Positions 16,968-24,864 of a DNA stretch of 64,000 nt are shown one piece after another. Under the pieces are notes generated by a model. That model was not told where the DNA came from. It did not search any database and saw only the letters and a list, made by a program, of their open reading frames with translations. Both the position numbers and the translations under genes were made by a program. Every line of letters starts with the position of its first letter. The stretch's first letter is position 1. Where the stretch lies: the NCBI RefSeq assembly GCF_019968905.1, contig NZ_CP079946.1:9367172-9431171 (forward strand). Direction: 5' to 3'. This DNA comes from Corallococcus sp. EGB. Lineage in GTDB: Bacteria; Myxococcota; Myxococcia; Myxococcales; Myxococcaceae.

Positions 16968-17104
16968 GGCCGCGCGCCTCGGGCGCACGTGAAGACGCGG
17001 CAGGGTTCTTGCTGACACGTCCCGTACCCCGACGAGCGGAGCCGCACCCTCGCTTCCCGTGCGAGCCCGGAGCCCGCCGTGAGGCAGGAAGGCGGCAATC
17101 GCTC

Positions 17105-17797
17105 ATGATTCCACCACGGCGCCCGGAGCTGGCCGTCCGCGACGTGCTTCCCTACCGGAAGCCGAAGCTGGGACGGGACTACTGGATCAAGGACAACGTG
17201 CTGCCCAACGCGCTGGAGGTCTACGAGCGCAACCTGGCCCGCGAGGACTGGACGATGGGCGCCCCGTGGCGGCCGGAAATCTGGCCCGGCATCCGCGCCC
17301 CGCACGCGCTCACGCCGGAAGAGCTGGCCCCCGTGGAGAAGTGGATCTGCGAACAGGCCGGCGTGCGCGCCCTCAAGCAGGAGGCCCCGGCGCAGGGCGC
17401 GCTGTCCCACAACCACGTGCAGCTCGTGGGGGAGAAGGAGTCCACCGCGAAGCCGCACGTGGACTCGCTGGCGCTGTGCGACTTCGCGGGCGTCATCTAC
17501 CTGCACCCGCAGCCGCCCGTGAAGCACGTGGGCACGTCCTTCTACCGGCTGCGCATGCCCGGCGGCGGGCTGGGCGGCAACACCTGCCCTCCCGGCTGCG
17601 TCAACCTCACCCAGGCCTTCGGCGTGACGAAGCTGCCCGCCAACGCGTGGGCGCAGGACGTGGAGGTGGAGAACGTCTTCAACCGCCTCATCGTCTACCG
17701 AGCCGACTTCGTGCACTCGGCGACCGCGTACTTCGGGCAGGGCGACAAGCGGAACAAGCGCGCCACCGCCCTGTTCTTCTGGAAGGCCGTGCGCTGA
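17105..17797 (+). CDS. DUF6445-like protein, putative Fe(II)/2-oxoglutarate oxygenase fold
   Basis: 230-aa soluble protein. The layout resembles the double-stranded beta-helix iron oxygenases: HVDSLALCDFAGVIYLHP gives an H-x-D pair (about residues 119-121) and FVHSATAYFGQGDKRNKR gives a distal His followed by Arg. Activity is inferred from these motifs; the substrate is unknown. ATG 17105 follows GTGAGGCAGGAAGGCGG. The longer frame from 16895 runs through the palindrome region and is not used. It is convergent with epsE (1 bp between stops). Confidence 0.6.
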   Translation: MIPPRRPELAVRDVLPYRKPKLGRDYWIKDNVLPNALEVYERNLAREDWTMGAPWRPEIWPGIRAPHALTPEELAPVEKWICEQAGVRALKQEAPAQGALSHNHVQLVGEKESTAKPHVDSLALCDFAGVIYLHPQPPVKHVGTSFYRLRMPGGGLGGNTCPPGCVNLTQAFGVTKLPANAWAQDVEVENVFNRLIVYRADFVHSATAYFGQGDKRNKRATALFFWKAVR

Positions 17798-17798
17798 C

Positions 17799-19025
17799 TC
17801 AAGCCGCCCGCGCGCCCAGCATCCTCGCGAGCATGTCCGCGCTGCGCTCGCTGCTGAACTGCTCCTCCACCTTGCGGCGGCCGGCCTCGCCCAGCCGCAC
17901 CGCCTCCGCCGGGTCGCGCGCCAGCGTCTCCAGCTTCTCCGCCAGCACCGCGGGCGCCCGCGGCGGCACCAGCACGCCGTCCACGCCGTCGTCCACCAGC
18001 TCCTTCACGCCGCCCGCGCCCGTCACCACCACCGGCACGCGCATGGCCATGGCCTCCATGATGGCCACGCCCAGCGGCTCCTGGAGGCTCGCCAGCGCGA
18101 AGATGTGCGAGCGCTGGATGCCGTCCTTCACCACGTCCTCGCTCACCGCGCCCAGCAGCGTCACCGCGTCCGTGAGCCCGTCCTGCGCGAGCTTCGCCTC
18201 CAGCACCCTGCGGTACGTGGTGCCGCCCGCCTCGTCCTCGCCCGCGATGGACAGCCGCGCGTCGATGCCCTTCTTGCGCAGCATCCCCACCGCGTCGATG
18301 AGGTCCGCGTGCCCCTTGCACGGGTTCAACCGGCCGCACGCGAAGAGCCGCAGCGGGCCTTCGCCGGACCACGGCTCGTAGGGCACCGTGCGCTGGAAGC
18401 GCGACAGCTCCACGCCCATGGGCGCCAGCTCGAGCTGGTCCGGCAGGCTCCCCGCCAGCTCCTGGCGCACCTCGCCCAGCAGCTTCTTCGTGATGACGAA
18501 GGCGAACTTCGAGTGGCGCCACTTCTCCCGCTGGTTCGGCCCGTAATCATCCAGCGGCCCGTGCAGCGTCATGCTGTACGTGAGCCCCGACAGCAGGTGC
18601 GCGAACATGGCCACGTGCGCCGCGTTGGCGCAGGAGTGCACGTGCACGTGCGTCCAGCCGCGCTCGCGCGCCAGCGACGCCAGCCGCCCGCCCATCACCG
18701 CGAACGCCACCAGCTGCGCGCGGCCCTTCGCGTCCAGGCCCTCCGCGCGGGCGATGGAGGCCAGCACCCGCCCCCAGCCCGTGGGCAGGGCCCGGGCGAT
18801 TTCGAGCGCGGCCCGCGCCACGCCCAGCGGGGGCGGCGGCGCCAGGTACTCCGTGCGCGCCATGGCCTCGCGCGCCCAGCTGTGGCTGATGATGCGCGCG
18901 GGCGGCGGACGGGTGGACACCAGCTCCGGTGACACGCCCTTCCCCGGCAGCGCCTGCAGCTCGCGCCAGAAGAAGATGTGGGTCTGTCCGGGGAACTCAG
19001 GAATCAGGTAGCCGATCTTCTGCAC
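17799..19025 (-). CDS. epsE: GT4 family glycosyltransferase EpsE
   Basis: 408-aa GT-B glycosyltransferase. An N-terminal acceptor domain begins IGYLIPEFPGQTHIFFWREL. The C-terminal donor domain shows LFACGRLNPCKGH and the EX7E motif in LQEPLGVAIMEAMAM. It should add one sugar of the EPS repeat in the cytoplasm. The start is GTG 19025, preceded by GAAGAGGGG. It lies opposite to the epsDCBA genes, separated by a 184-bp divergent promoter region. Confidence 0.85.
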   Translation of the reverse strand: MQKIGYLIPEFPGQTHIFFWRELQALPGKGVSPELVSTRPPPARIISHSWAREAMARTEYLAPPPPLGVARAALEIARALPTGWGRVLASIARAEGLDAKGRAQLVAFAVMGGRLASLARERGWTHVHVHSCANAAHVAMFAHLLSGLTYSMTLHGPLDDYGPNQREKWRHSKFAFVITKKLLGEVRQELAGSLPDQLELAPMGVELSRFQRTVPYEPWSGEGPLRLFACGRLNPCKGHADLIDAVGMLRKKGIDARLSIAGEDEAGGTTYRRVLEAKLAQDGLTDAVTLLGAVSEDVVKDGIQRSHIFALASLQEPLGVAIMEAMAMRVPVVVTGAGGVKELVDDGVDGVLVPPRAPAVLAEKLETLARDPAEAVRLGEAGRRKVEEQFSSERSADMLARMLGARAA

Positions 19026-19095
19026 CCCTCTTCAATACCACGCCGCATCTCCCGCGCCCCTCGGCACGCCCCCCGGCGGCCCCGGGCCTTCGCCA

Positions 19096-19113
19096 TGACA
19101 CAAGGGGGTGTCA
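19096..19113. promoter_or_regulatory. Inverted repeat TGACAC-N6-GTGTCA
   Basis: Perfect 6-bp arms in the epsE/epsD divergent intergenic region, with a further half site TGACA about 5 bp to the right. It is well placed to control both directions. The binding protein is unknown. Confidence 0.4.
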
Positions 19114-19167
19114 GGCGTGACAGCAGGCCGTCGGCGCGCTCCTCCGCTTGCCCGCCCGCCCGGGTCG

Positions 19168-19196
19168 TTGGGTCATGACGCCTCATTGCGTTATAC
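19168..19196 (+). promoter_or_regulatory. Sigma-70-like promoter for the epsD-epsC operon
   Basis: TTGGGT (19168-19173), 17-bp spacer, TTATAC (19191-19196). The predicted start point near 19203 leaves only about 7 nt before the ATG at 19210, so the first message would be nearly leaderless. Confidence 0.45.
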
Positions 19197-19209
19197 CGTC
19201 CGCGCTCCC

Positions 19210-19728
19210 ATGTCCGCTGATTCGAGCCCCCCGCCGTCCACCGAGGAGACCCCGCCCGCGAGCGCCGCGCCCTCGCCGGAGCTGTCGCGGCTGTGGTTCG
19301 CGCTGGACCGCCGCGGCTGGAGCTACCTGGTCGTCGTCCCTGCCCACCCTGGCGCCCCCGCGCTGGACGCGGGCCAGGCCCTGATGGAGGCCGGCTCGCC
19401 CTACCCGGAGCCGCCCCTGCGCCTGGTGGACGCCACCGGCATCGAGCCCGCCGGCGCCCCCCGCATGGTCCTGGAGGTGCGCCGCCGCGTGGAGCAGGGG
19501 GAGCGGGTCATCGTGGTCATCGACTCGCTCATCTCCCACCCCGCGAGCATCCCGCTGGCCATGGCCGCGGACACCGCCCTGCTGGTGGTCACCCTGGGCG
19601 AGACGGACTTCGGCTCCGCGCAGAAGACCCTCTCCCTGGTGGGCGAGGACCGCTTCGCCGGCAGCGTCACCTTCCCGCGTCAGACGAAGAAGCAGAAGCG
19701 CGCCGCCGCCGCCAAGAAGAAGCCATGA
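19210..19728 (+). CDS. Degenerate P-loop protein resembling a BY-kinase/ParA fold without Walker A
   Basis: 172-aa cytoplasmic protein. The C-terminal two thirds follow the strand order of the CpsD/Wzc kinase or ParA fold: a Walker B-like ERVIVVIDSL, then AMAADTALLVVTLGETDFGS, which matches the switch strand and helix after it, then LSLVGEDRFAGSVTF. No GxxxxGKS/T loop is present and no Tyr cluster ends the chain; the tail is Lys/Ala-rich. It is translationally coupled to epsD (ATGA overlap). Because EpsV has no kinase, this could be a non-catalytic remnant partner; that is inference. I do not recognise a named family. Confidence 0.6.
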   Translation: MSADSSPPPSTEETPPASAAPSPELSRLWFALDRRGWSYLVVVPAHPGAPALDAGQALMEAGSPYPEPPLRLVDATGIEPAGAPRMVLEVRRRVEQGERVIVVIDSLISHPASIPLAMAADTALLVVTLGETDFGSAQKTLSLVGEDRFAGSVTFPRQTKKQKRAAAAKKKP

Positions 19729-20762
19729 GCCCTTCCGACTCCCCCGCTGGCCCGGCTCCCCGGCTCAGCGTCGTCATCGCCACGTACAACCGGCTCCCCC
19801 TCATCACCCGCCTGCTCCAGCAGCTGGCCGGCCAGACGCTGCCGCCCGAGGACTTCGAGGTGGTGGTGGTGGACGACGGCTCCGCCTCCGACGTGAAGGG
19901 CCCGCTCCTGGCGCTCAAGCTGCCCTACACCCTGCGTGTGGAGGTGCAAGCGAACGCGGGCGCCGCCGCCGCGCGGCACCGGGGCGTGCTGGCCGCCCGG
20001 GCCGCCACGGTGCTCGTCACGGATGACGACATGCAGGTGGCCTCCGACTTCCTCGCGCGCCACCTGGCCCACCACCCGCCCGGCTCGCGCAACGTGGTGC
20101 TGGGCCGCATCCGGCCGGACCCCGAAATCGGAGAGATGCCCCTCTTCGAGCGCTGGTACGCGTACCTCAACAACCGCATGGCGGACGAGCTGTCCGCCCC
20201 CGGCGCGAAGGCGCGCGGCAACCACCTCTACACGGGCAACGTGTCCTTCCCCCGCGCGGACTACGTGGGCGTGGGCGGCTTCGACAAGACGCTGGGCCAG
20301 TCCGAGGACGTGGAGCTGGGCGTGCGCCTGGAGAAGGCCGGCTGCGCGTTCCTCTTCGCGCCGGACGCCTACGTGCTGCACGGCAGCGACCACGTCAGCT
20401 TCGAGAAGTGGATCCGCCGCGCCCACCGCTACGGCATGTTCGACACCCACGTCTCCGTGAAGCACCCGGACGTGAAGGGCGTGAACCCCTGGCGCCTCTT
20501 CTTCGAGACGAACCTGCTGTCGCGCCCGCTGCTCGCCTCCGCGGTGGTGGCGCCGGAGGCGTCGCGCCGGCTCACCGAGGCCGTGGTGAAGGCCTCCAGC
20601 GTGGCGGACAAGCTGGGCCTCACGGGCGCCGCGTTCGCGGGCACCTCCGTGGCGTACGGCATGGAGTACCTGCGCGGCGCCCGCACGGAGGCCGGCGGCT
20701 GGATGGGCGTGGCCCGGGGCTTCGCCCGCTACCTGCAGGGCCGGGGAGAGCCCCAAGGATGA
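19725..20762 (+). CDS. epsD: Family 2 glycosyltransferase EpsD
   Basis: 345-aa GT-A enzyme: LSVVIATYNR, VVVDDGSA, the metal site VLVTDDDMQ and GQSEDVELGVRLEKAG with the catalytic acidic pair. No clear membrane helix, so it should be peripheral on the cytoplasmic membrane, extending the EPS repeat. The ATG overlaps the preceding stop and its own stop overlaps the epsC start (ATGA), so three genes are coupled. Confidence 0.86.
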   Translation: MSPSDSPAGPAPRLSVVIATYNRLPLITRLLQQLAGQTLPPEDFEVVVVDDGSASDVKGPLLALKLPYTLRVEVQANAGAAAARHRGVLAARAATVLVTDDDMQVASDFLARHLAHHPPGSRNVVLGRIRPDPEIGEMPLFERWYAYLNNRMADELSAPGAKARGNHLYTGNVSFPRADYVGVGGFDKTLGQSEDVELGVRLEKAGCAFLFAPDAYVLHGSDHVSFEKWIRRAHRYGMFDTHVSVKHPDVKGVNPWRLFFETNLLSRPLLASAVVAPEASRRLTEAVVKASSVADKLGLTGAAFAGTSVAYGMEYLRGARTEAGGWMGVARGFARYLQGRGEPQG

Positions 20763-21304
20763 AAGCCATGTTCGGAGCCCTCGTCTCGGACGCGTTGGAG
20801 ATGGCCAAGGCGGCCACCGGGACATCGGACGCGAAGTCCATCGCCAAGGTGGTGCTGACCAGTGATTCGTACCGCATCACCGCGCTCAACCGCGCGCGCG
20901 AGGCGGCGCTGGCCTTCCGCATCCCGCTGGTGAACCACGTGCTGCGCGTGGCCCAGACGGCGGTGATGGGCATCGAGATTGGCAAGGACGTGACGCTGGG
21001 CAGGGGCGTGTACTTCGTGCACAGCCTGGGCGTGGTGATTGGCGGCGACGCGCGCATCGGCGACCGCGTGCGCTTCTACGGCAACAACACCGTGGGCACC
21101 GCCAAGGACAACGGCTATCCGGTCATCGAGGACGATGTCTGGATTGGCGCGGGCGCCCGCATCCTCGGGCCGGTGCGCATCGGCGCGCGGTCGCGCATCG
21201 GCGCGAACGCCGTGGTGCTCCAGGACGTGCCGCCGGACAGCGTGGCGGTGGGCATCCCCGCGCGCGTGTTCCCGCGCAAGGACCTGGACGAGGTCCCGCT
21301 GTAA
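20759..21304 (+). CDS. epsC: Serine acetyltransferase-like left-handed beta-helix acyltransferase EpsC
   Basis: 181-aa hexapeptide-repeat protein with repeats from about residue 75 (GKDVTLGRGVYFVHSLGVVI, GARIGDRVRFYGNNTVGTA, DDVWIGAGARILGPV). It lacks the long N-terminal helical domain of CysE, and its place inside the eps operon argues for O-acetylation of the polysaccharide or a precursor rather than cysteine synthesis. The C-terminal PARVFPRKDLDEVPL has the usual active-site tail shape. Confidence 0.85.
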   Translation: MKAMFGALVSDALEMAKAATGTSDAKSIAKVVLTSDSYRITALNRAREAALAFRIPLVNHVLRVAQTAVMGIEIGKDVTLGRGVYFVHSLGVVIGGDARIGDRVRFYGNNTVGTAKDNGYPVIEDDVWIGAGARILGPVRIGARSRIGANAVVLQDVPPDSVAVGIPARVFPRKDLDEVPL

Positions 21305-21363
21305 CGGTCGTGGGTGGGTCCGCTGTGCCGGGGTTCGCTCCGGGGGATGCGTTGAGGAAGGTC

Positions 21364-23511
21364 ATGGCAGACAGGACGAAGCACGCGCGGTGGAAGCGGA
21401 CCGTCATCCTCACCTGCGCGGTGCTGGGCGGCGGCGCCGGCGTGGCCATGGCGCAGCAGAACGCGTCGAAGGACGCCGCCACGCAGCCGGCCGCACCGCC
21501 CACCGCCACGCAGACCGTGGCCGTCTATGACGGGGGCCTCCAGGCGGGATGGAAGGACATCGGCTGGGCGCCTCGCGAGCTGCCCCAGGGCGCGCCCGCG
21601 CGCCTGCGGATGTTCAACTACGGCGGGTGGATCCTCTACCGGCCCAAGCTCCCGGGCGCGTACGGCGCGCTGAGCTTCCGCTTCACGGCGCCGGAGTCCT
21701 ACGGCGAGTTCCTCGACGTGCGCCTGGACGCGCCCGGCGCCGCGATGTTCCCGCACGTGCGGATCAGCCCGGAGTTCATCGTCAAGAAGGACCGCGAGTG
21801 GGCGGAGGTCGTGGTGCCCATGGAGGTCCTCAACCCGCGCGGTGAGCCCTTCGACCGCCTGGTGTTCCGCGCGTCGAAGGAGGTGGCCCGGGACTGGGTG
21901 CTCTTCGACAAGGTGGCCCTGGTGCCGCTGGCCCCGGACGTGGCCGCCGCGCGCGCCGCGGGCGGTGGGCGCATGGGCCGGGGCGACGGCCGCGAGTCGA
22001 AGATGCTCATCGACTGCACCGCGCCGTCCAAGCCCATCAGCCCGCTCATCTACGGCATCGCGCTGGACGGCAACAAGGAGACCACGGACACGCACCAGTG
22101 GAAGCTGGGCGCCACCATCCGCCGCTGGGGCGGCAACCCCACGTCCCGCTACAACTGGAAGCTGGGCCGCGCGTGGAACACCGGCAATGACTGGTACTTC
22201 CGCAACGTGCCGCTGGGCTTCAGCGCGGATGACTTCCTGGAGTCCAACCGCCAGCACAACGTGCAGTCCGCGCTCACGCTGCCGCTCATCGGCTGGGTGG
22301 CCAAGGACACGTCCTCCGTGGGCTTCCCCGTCTCCGAGTTCGGCCCGCAGCAGGCCCAGGACGCCACGGAGCCCGCGGGCGGCAACGGCGTGCGCCGCGA
22401 CGGCACGCCCCTGGTGCCCGGCGCGCCCACCGCGACGAGCGTGCAGGCCCCGCCGGAGTTCATTGGCGAGTGGGTGAAGTCGCTCAAGGCCGCCAAACGC
22501 GGCGTGAACATGTACATCCTGGACAACGAGCCCGCGCTCTGGAGCTCCACGCACCGGGACGTGCACCCCGAACCGCTCGGCTACGACGAGCTGCTCAAGC
22601 GCACCATCGACTACGGCAGCGTCGTGCGGAAGGCGGATCCGGACGCGGTCATCGCCGGTCCCGCCGAGTGGGGCTGGACGAACTTCTTCTGGTCCGCCGC
22701 TGACTTCGCGCCCGGCCGTCCGCCGTACACGGACCGCCGCGCGCACGGCGACGTGCCGCTGTTGCCCTGGTACCTGCGCGAGCTGCGCGACTACGAGAAG
22801 AAGACCGGCGTGCGCCTGCTGGACGTGGTGGACGTGCACTTCTACCCGCAGACCAACGTGGGCCTGGGGCTGGAAGGCGCCACCGACCCTGACACCAACG
22901 CGCGGCGGATCCGCTCCACGCGCGCGCTGTGGGATCCGACCTACAAGGACGAGTCCTGGATTGCCGAGCCCATCCAGCTCATCCCCCGCGTGAAGCAGTG
23001 GATCGCGGAGAACTACCCGGGCCGGGGCCTGTCCATTGGCGAGTACAACTTCGGCGCCATGAAGCACATGAGCGGCGGCCTGGCGCAGGCGGAGGCCCTG
23101 GGCCGCTTCGGACAGCAGGGGCTCACGTCCGCGTTCTTCTGGCAGTACCCGGCGGAGAACAGCCCCACGTTCTGGGCGTTCCGCGCGTACCGCGACTTCG
23201 ACGGCAAGGGCGGCCGCTTCCAGGACAACGGCCTGTCCACCACCGCGGCCGAGGGCACCAGCCTCTTCGCGTCCCGCGACGCGTCCGGCAAGAAGCTCAC
23301 CGCCGTGCTGCTCAACTTCGACCCCGAGCAGGCCGCCCAGGCCCAGGTGGAGCTCAAGGGCTGCGGCTCGCTCAACACCGTGCGCGTGATGGGGTACTCG
23401 GGCGCGCCGGGCGGTTTCACCGAACAGGCCACCGGCAAGCAGGCCGAGCAGTCCCTGTCGCAGCGCCTTCCCCCCTACTCCATCACCGTGCTGGACCTCA
23501 CGGTGAAGTGA
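21364..23511 (+). CDS. epsB: Secreted glycoside hydrolase family 44 enzyme EpsB
   Basis: 715-aa protein with a signal peptide ending VAMAQQN. An N-terminal beta-sandwich (about 40-200) precedes the GH44 (beta/alpha)8 domain. The likely acid/base is E389 in DNEPALW and the nucleophile E560 in SIGEYNFG. A C-terminal beta domain ends TVLDLTVK. GH44 enzymes cut beta-1,4 glucan or xyloglucan; here it probably trims or releases nascent EPS in the periplasm or outside. ATG 21364 is preceded by GAGGAAGG; the earlier GTG 21310 gives no better signal peptide. Confidence 0.87.
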   Translation: MADRTKHARWKRTVILTCAVLGGGAGVAMAQQNASKDAATQPAAPPTATQTVAVYDGGLQAGWKDIGWAPRELPQGAPARLRMFNYGGWILYRPKLPGAYGALSFRFTAPESYGEFLDVRLDAPGAAMFPHVRISPEFIVKKDREWAEVVVPMEVLNPRGEPFDRLVFRASKEVARDWVLFDKVALVPLAPDVAAARAAGGGRMGRGDGRESKMLIDCTAPSKPISPLIYGIALDGNKETTDTHQWKLGATIRRWGGNPTSRYNWKLGRAWNTGNDWYFRNVPLGFSADDFLESNRQHNVQSALTLPLIGWVAKDTSSVGFPVSEFGPQQAQDATEPAGGNGVRRDGTPLVPGAPTATSVQAPPEFIGEWVKSLKAAKRGVNMYILDNEPALWSSTHRDVHPEPLGYDELLKRTIDYGSVVRKADPDAVIAGPAEWGWTNFFWSAADFAPGRPPYTDRRAHGDVPLLPWYLRELRDYEKKTGVRLLDVVDVHFYPQTNVGLGLEGATDPDTNARRIRSTRALWDPTYKDESWIAEPIQLIPRVKQWIAENYPGRGLSIGEYNFGAMKHMSGGLAQAEALGRFGQQGLTSAFFWQYPAENSPTFWAFRAYRDFDGKGGRFQDNGLSTTAAEGTSLFASRDASGKKLTAVLLNFDPEQAAQAQVELKGCGSLNTVRVMGYSGAPGGFTEQATGKQAEQSLSQRLPPYSITVLDLTVK

Positions 23512-23521
23512 AGACGACGCC

Positions 23522-24319
23522 TTGACCACCGCACACGCCCCCGCCACTCCCCGCCCGCGCCTGAACATCGGCCAGCTCTCCATCGACCAGCTCACCTTCC
23601 CGGAGGCCATCACGGCCATTGGCGAGCTGGTGGACGCGCACCAGGGCGGCTACGTCTTCACCGCCAACGTGGACCACGTCGTCCTGGCGGAGACGAACAC
23701 GCGCTTCCGCGAGGCGTACCAGAAGGCCACCCTCTCCGTGGTGGACGGGATGCCCATCGTCTGGGCCTCGCGCATGCTGGACGTGTCCCTGCCGGAGCGC
23801 ATCGCCGGCTCCGACCTCATCCTCCCGCTGGTGAAGCTGGGCGCCGAGCGCAGGTGGCGCATCTTCCTATTGGGCGCGGGCCCCGGCGTCGCGGAGAAGG
23901 TGGGCAGGCAGTTCCAGGCGCAGTACCCCGGCATCGAGGTGGTGGGCTGGGACTCGCCCATGGTGAACCTGGACGCGGGCGACGCGCAGAACGACCCCAT
24001 TGTCGCGCGCATCCGGGAGAAGGACCCGCACCTGCTCTTCGTCGCGCTGGGCAGCCCCAAGCAGGAGGTGTGGATTTCCCAGGTGGCCCAGAAGCTGGGG
24101 CCCACGGTGGCCATTGGCATTGGCGCGGGGTTCGACTTCATCGCCGGCACCGCCAAGCGCGCCCCGGAGTGGATCGCCAGGGCCGGCTTCGAGTGGCTCT
24201 ACCGCCTCACCCACGAGCCCAAGCGCCTGTGGCGCCGATACATCCTCAATGACTCACAATTCGGGGTGATTCTTCTGCGCGAGCTGTGGAAGCGTACGGG
24301 AAACAAGCCCACGGAGTGA
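23522..24319 (+). CDS. epsA: WecG/TagA/CpsF family glycosyltransferase EpsA
   Basis: 265-aa GT26 enzyme: GYVFTANVDHVVLAETN, VVDGMPIVWASRML, FLLGAGPGVAEKV and HLLFVALGSPKQEVWI are all family signatures. These enzymes transfer a sugar to a lipid-linked intermediate. The start is TTG 23522, 10 bp after the epsB stop. It is the last recognisable eps gene. A 12-bp palindrome CCACCCGGGTGG follows the stop at 24321-24332. Confidence 0.86.
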   Translation: MTTAHAPATPRPRLNIGQLSIDQLTFPEAITAIGELVDAHQGGYVFTANVDHVVLAETNTRFREAYQKATLSVVDGMPIVWASRMLDVSLPERIAGSDLILPLVKLGAERRWRIFLLGAGPGVAEKVGRQFQAQYPGIEVVGWDSPMVNLDAGDAQNDPIVARIREKDPHLLFVALGSPKQEVWISQVAQKLGPTVAIGIGAGFDFIAGTAKRAPEWIARAGFEWLYRLTHEPKRLWRRYILNDSQFGVILLRELWKRTGNKPTE

Positions 24320-24360
24320 CCCACCCGGGTGGAACAGAACCCTCCTGGTTGTCTCCCTGA

Positions 24361-24765
24361 CAAAGACGTAACAGGTCTGAGAGCCATTGGGCCTGTCTGG
24401 ACATTTCGCTCAACATCGACGTGACGAACGAAGCGGGCCGCTCGGTCCGCGCGACGCGCACGGTGCGCTACGACACGCAGGCGCCCACGGCGACGCTGGT
24501 GACGCCGGCGCCGGGCAGCACGGTGGGCGGCGTGGTGACGCTGGCGGCCCGGGTGACGGATGCGCTGAGCGGCATCAAGAACGTGGCCTTCACGCGGGAC
24601 GGGTCCGGCATCCGCGCGGGCACGCTCCAGCCGAACGGCACGTGGACCGCGGAGCTGGACACCCGCGAGCTGCTGGATGGCACGCACACGGTGGACGTGT
24701 GGATGACGGACGCGGTGGACAACTTCGTCATCCAGAGCTTCAGCTTCACGGTGAAGAACCCCTAG
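24361..24765 (+). pseudogene. 3' remnant of an Ig-like repeat surface protein
   Basis: The frame is open from 24361, and family-like sequence begins near 24400 (SLNIDVTNEAGRSVRATRT) before any plausible start; GTG 24421 would start inside the first strand of the fold. The preserved part is one bacterial Ig-like domain (TATLVTPAPGSTVGG, TDALSGIKNVAFTRDGSG, DGTHTVDVWMTDAVDN). It has no signal peptide. The best reading is the tail of a larger, repeat-bearing extracellular protein whose front has been lost; a small intact domain is possible. Confidence 0.5.
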
Positions 24766-24864
24766 CCGTCTGTGATTGCAGCGCTGTGCCCTTCGGGGCG
24801 GGAGGTCCGCACGGGCCTTCCGCCCCGTTGTGTTCGTGGGTGCCTTTGGGCCCATGCTGCGGGC

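Larger units (their letters stand above)
16493..17104. other. Intergenic region with palindromes, no convincing gene
   Basis: 612 bp between the divergent sigma-factor gene and the DUF6445-like gene. Open frames here lack family features; a 28-codon ORF at 16677-16763 is possible but weak. The right half is structured: a perfect 12-bp palindrome GAAACATGTTTC (16890-16901) inside larger arms CCCGG/CCGGG, then two 15-bp hairpin repeats. These look regulatory. Confidence 0.5.

Noticed and set aside
16519..16992. 157-codon frame, and a 28-codon ORF at 16677-16763, upstream of the DUF6445-like gene
   Set aside because: No family features or good ribosome site in the long frame; the short one is too small to support without conservation data.
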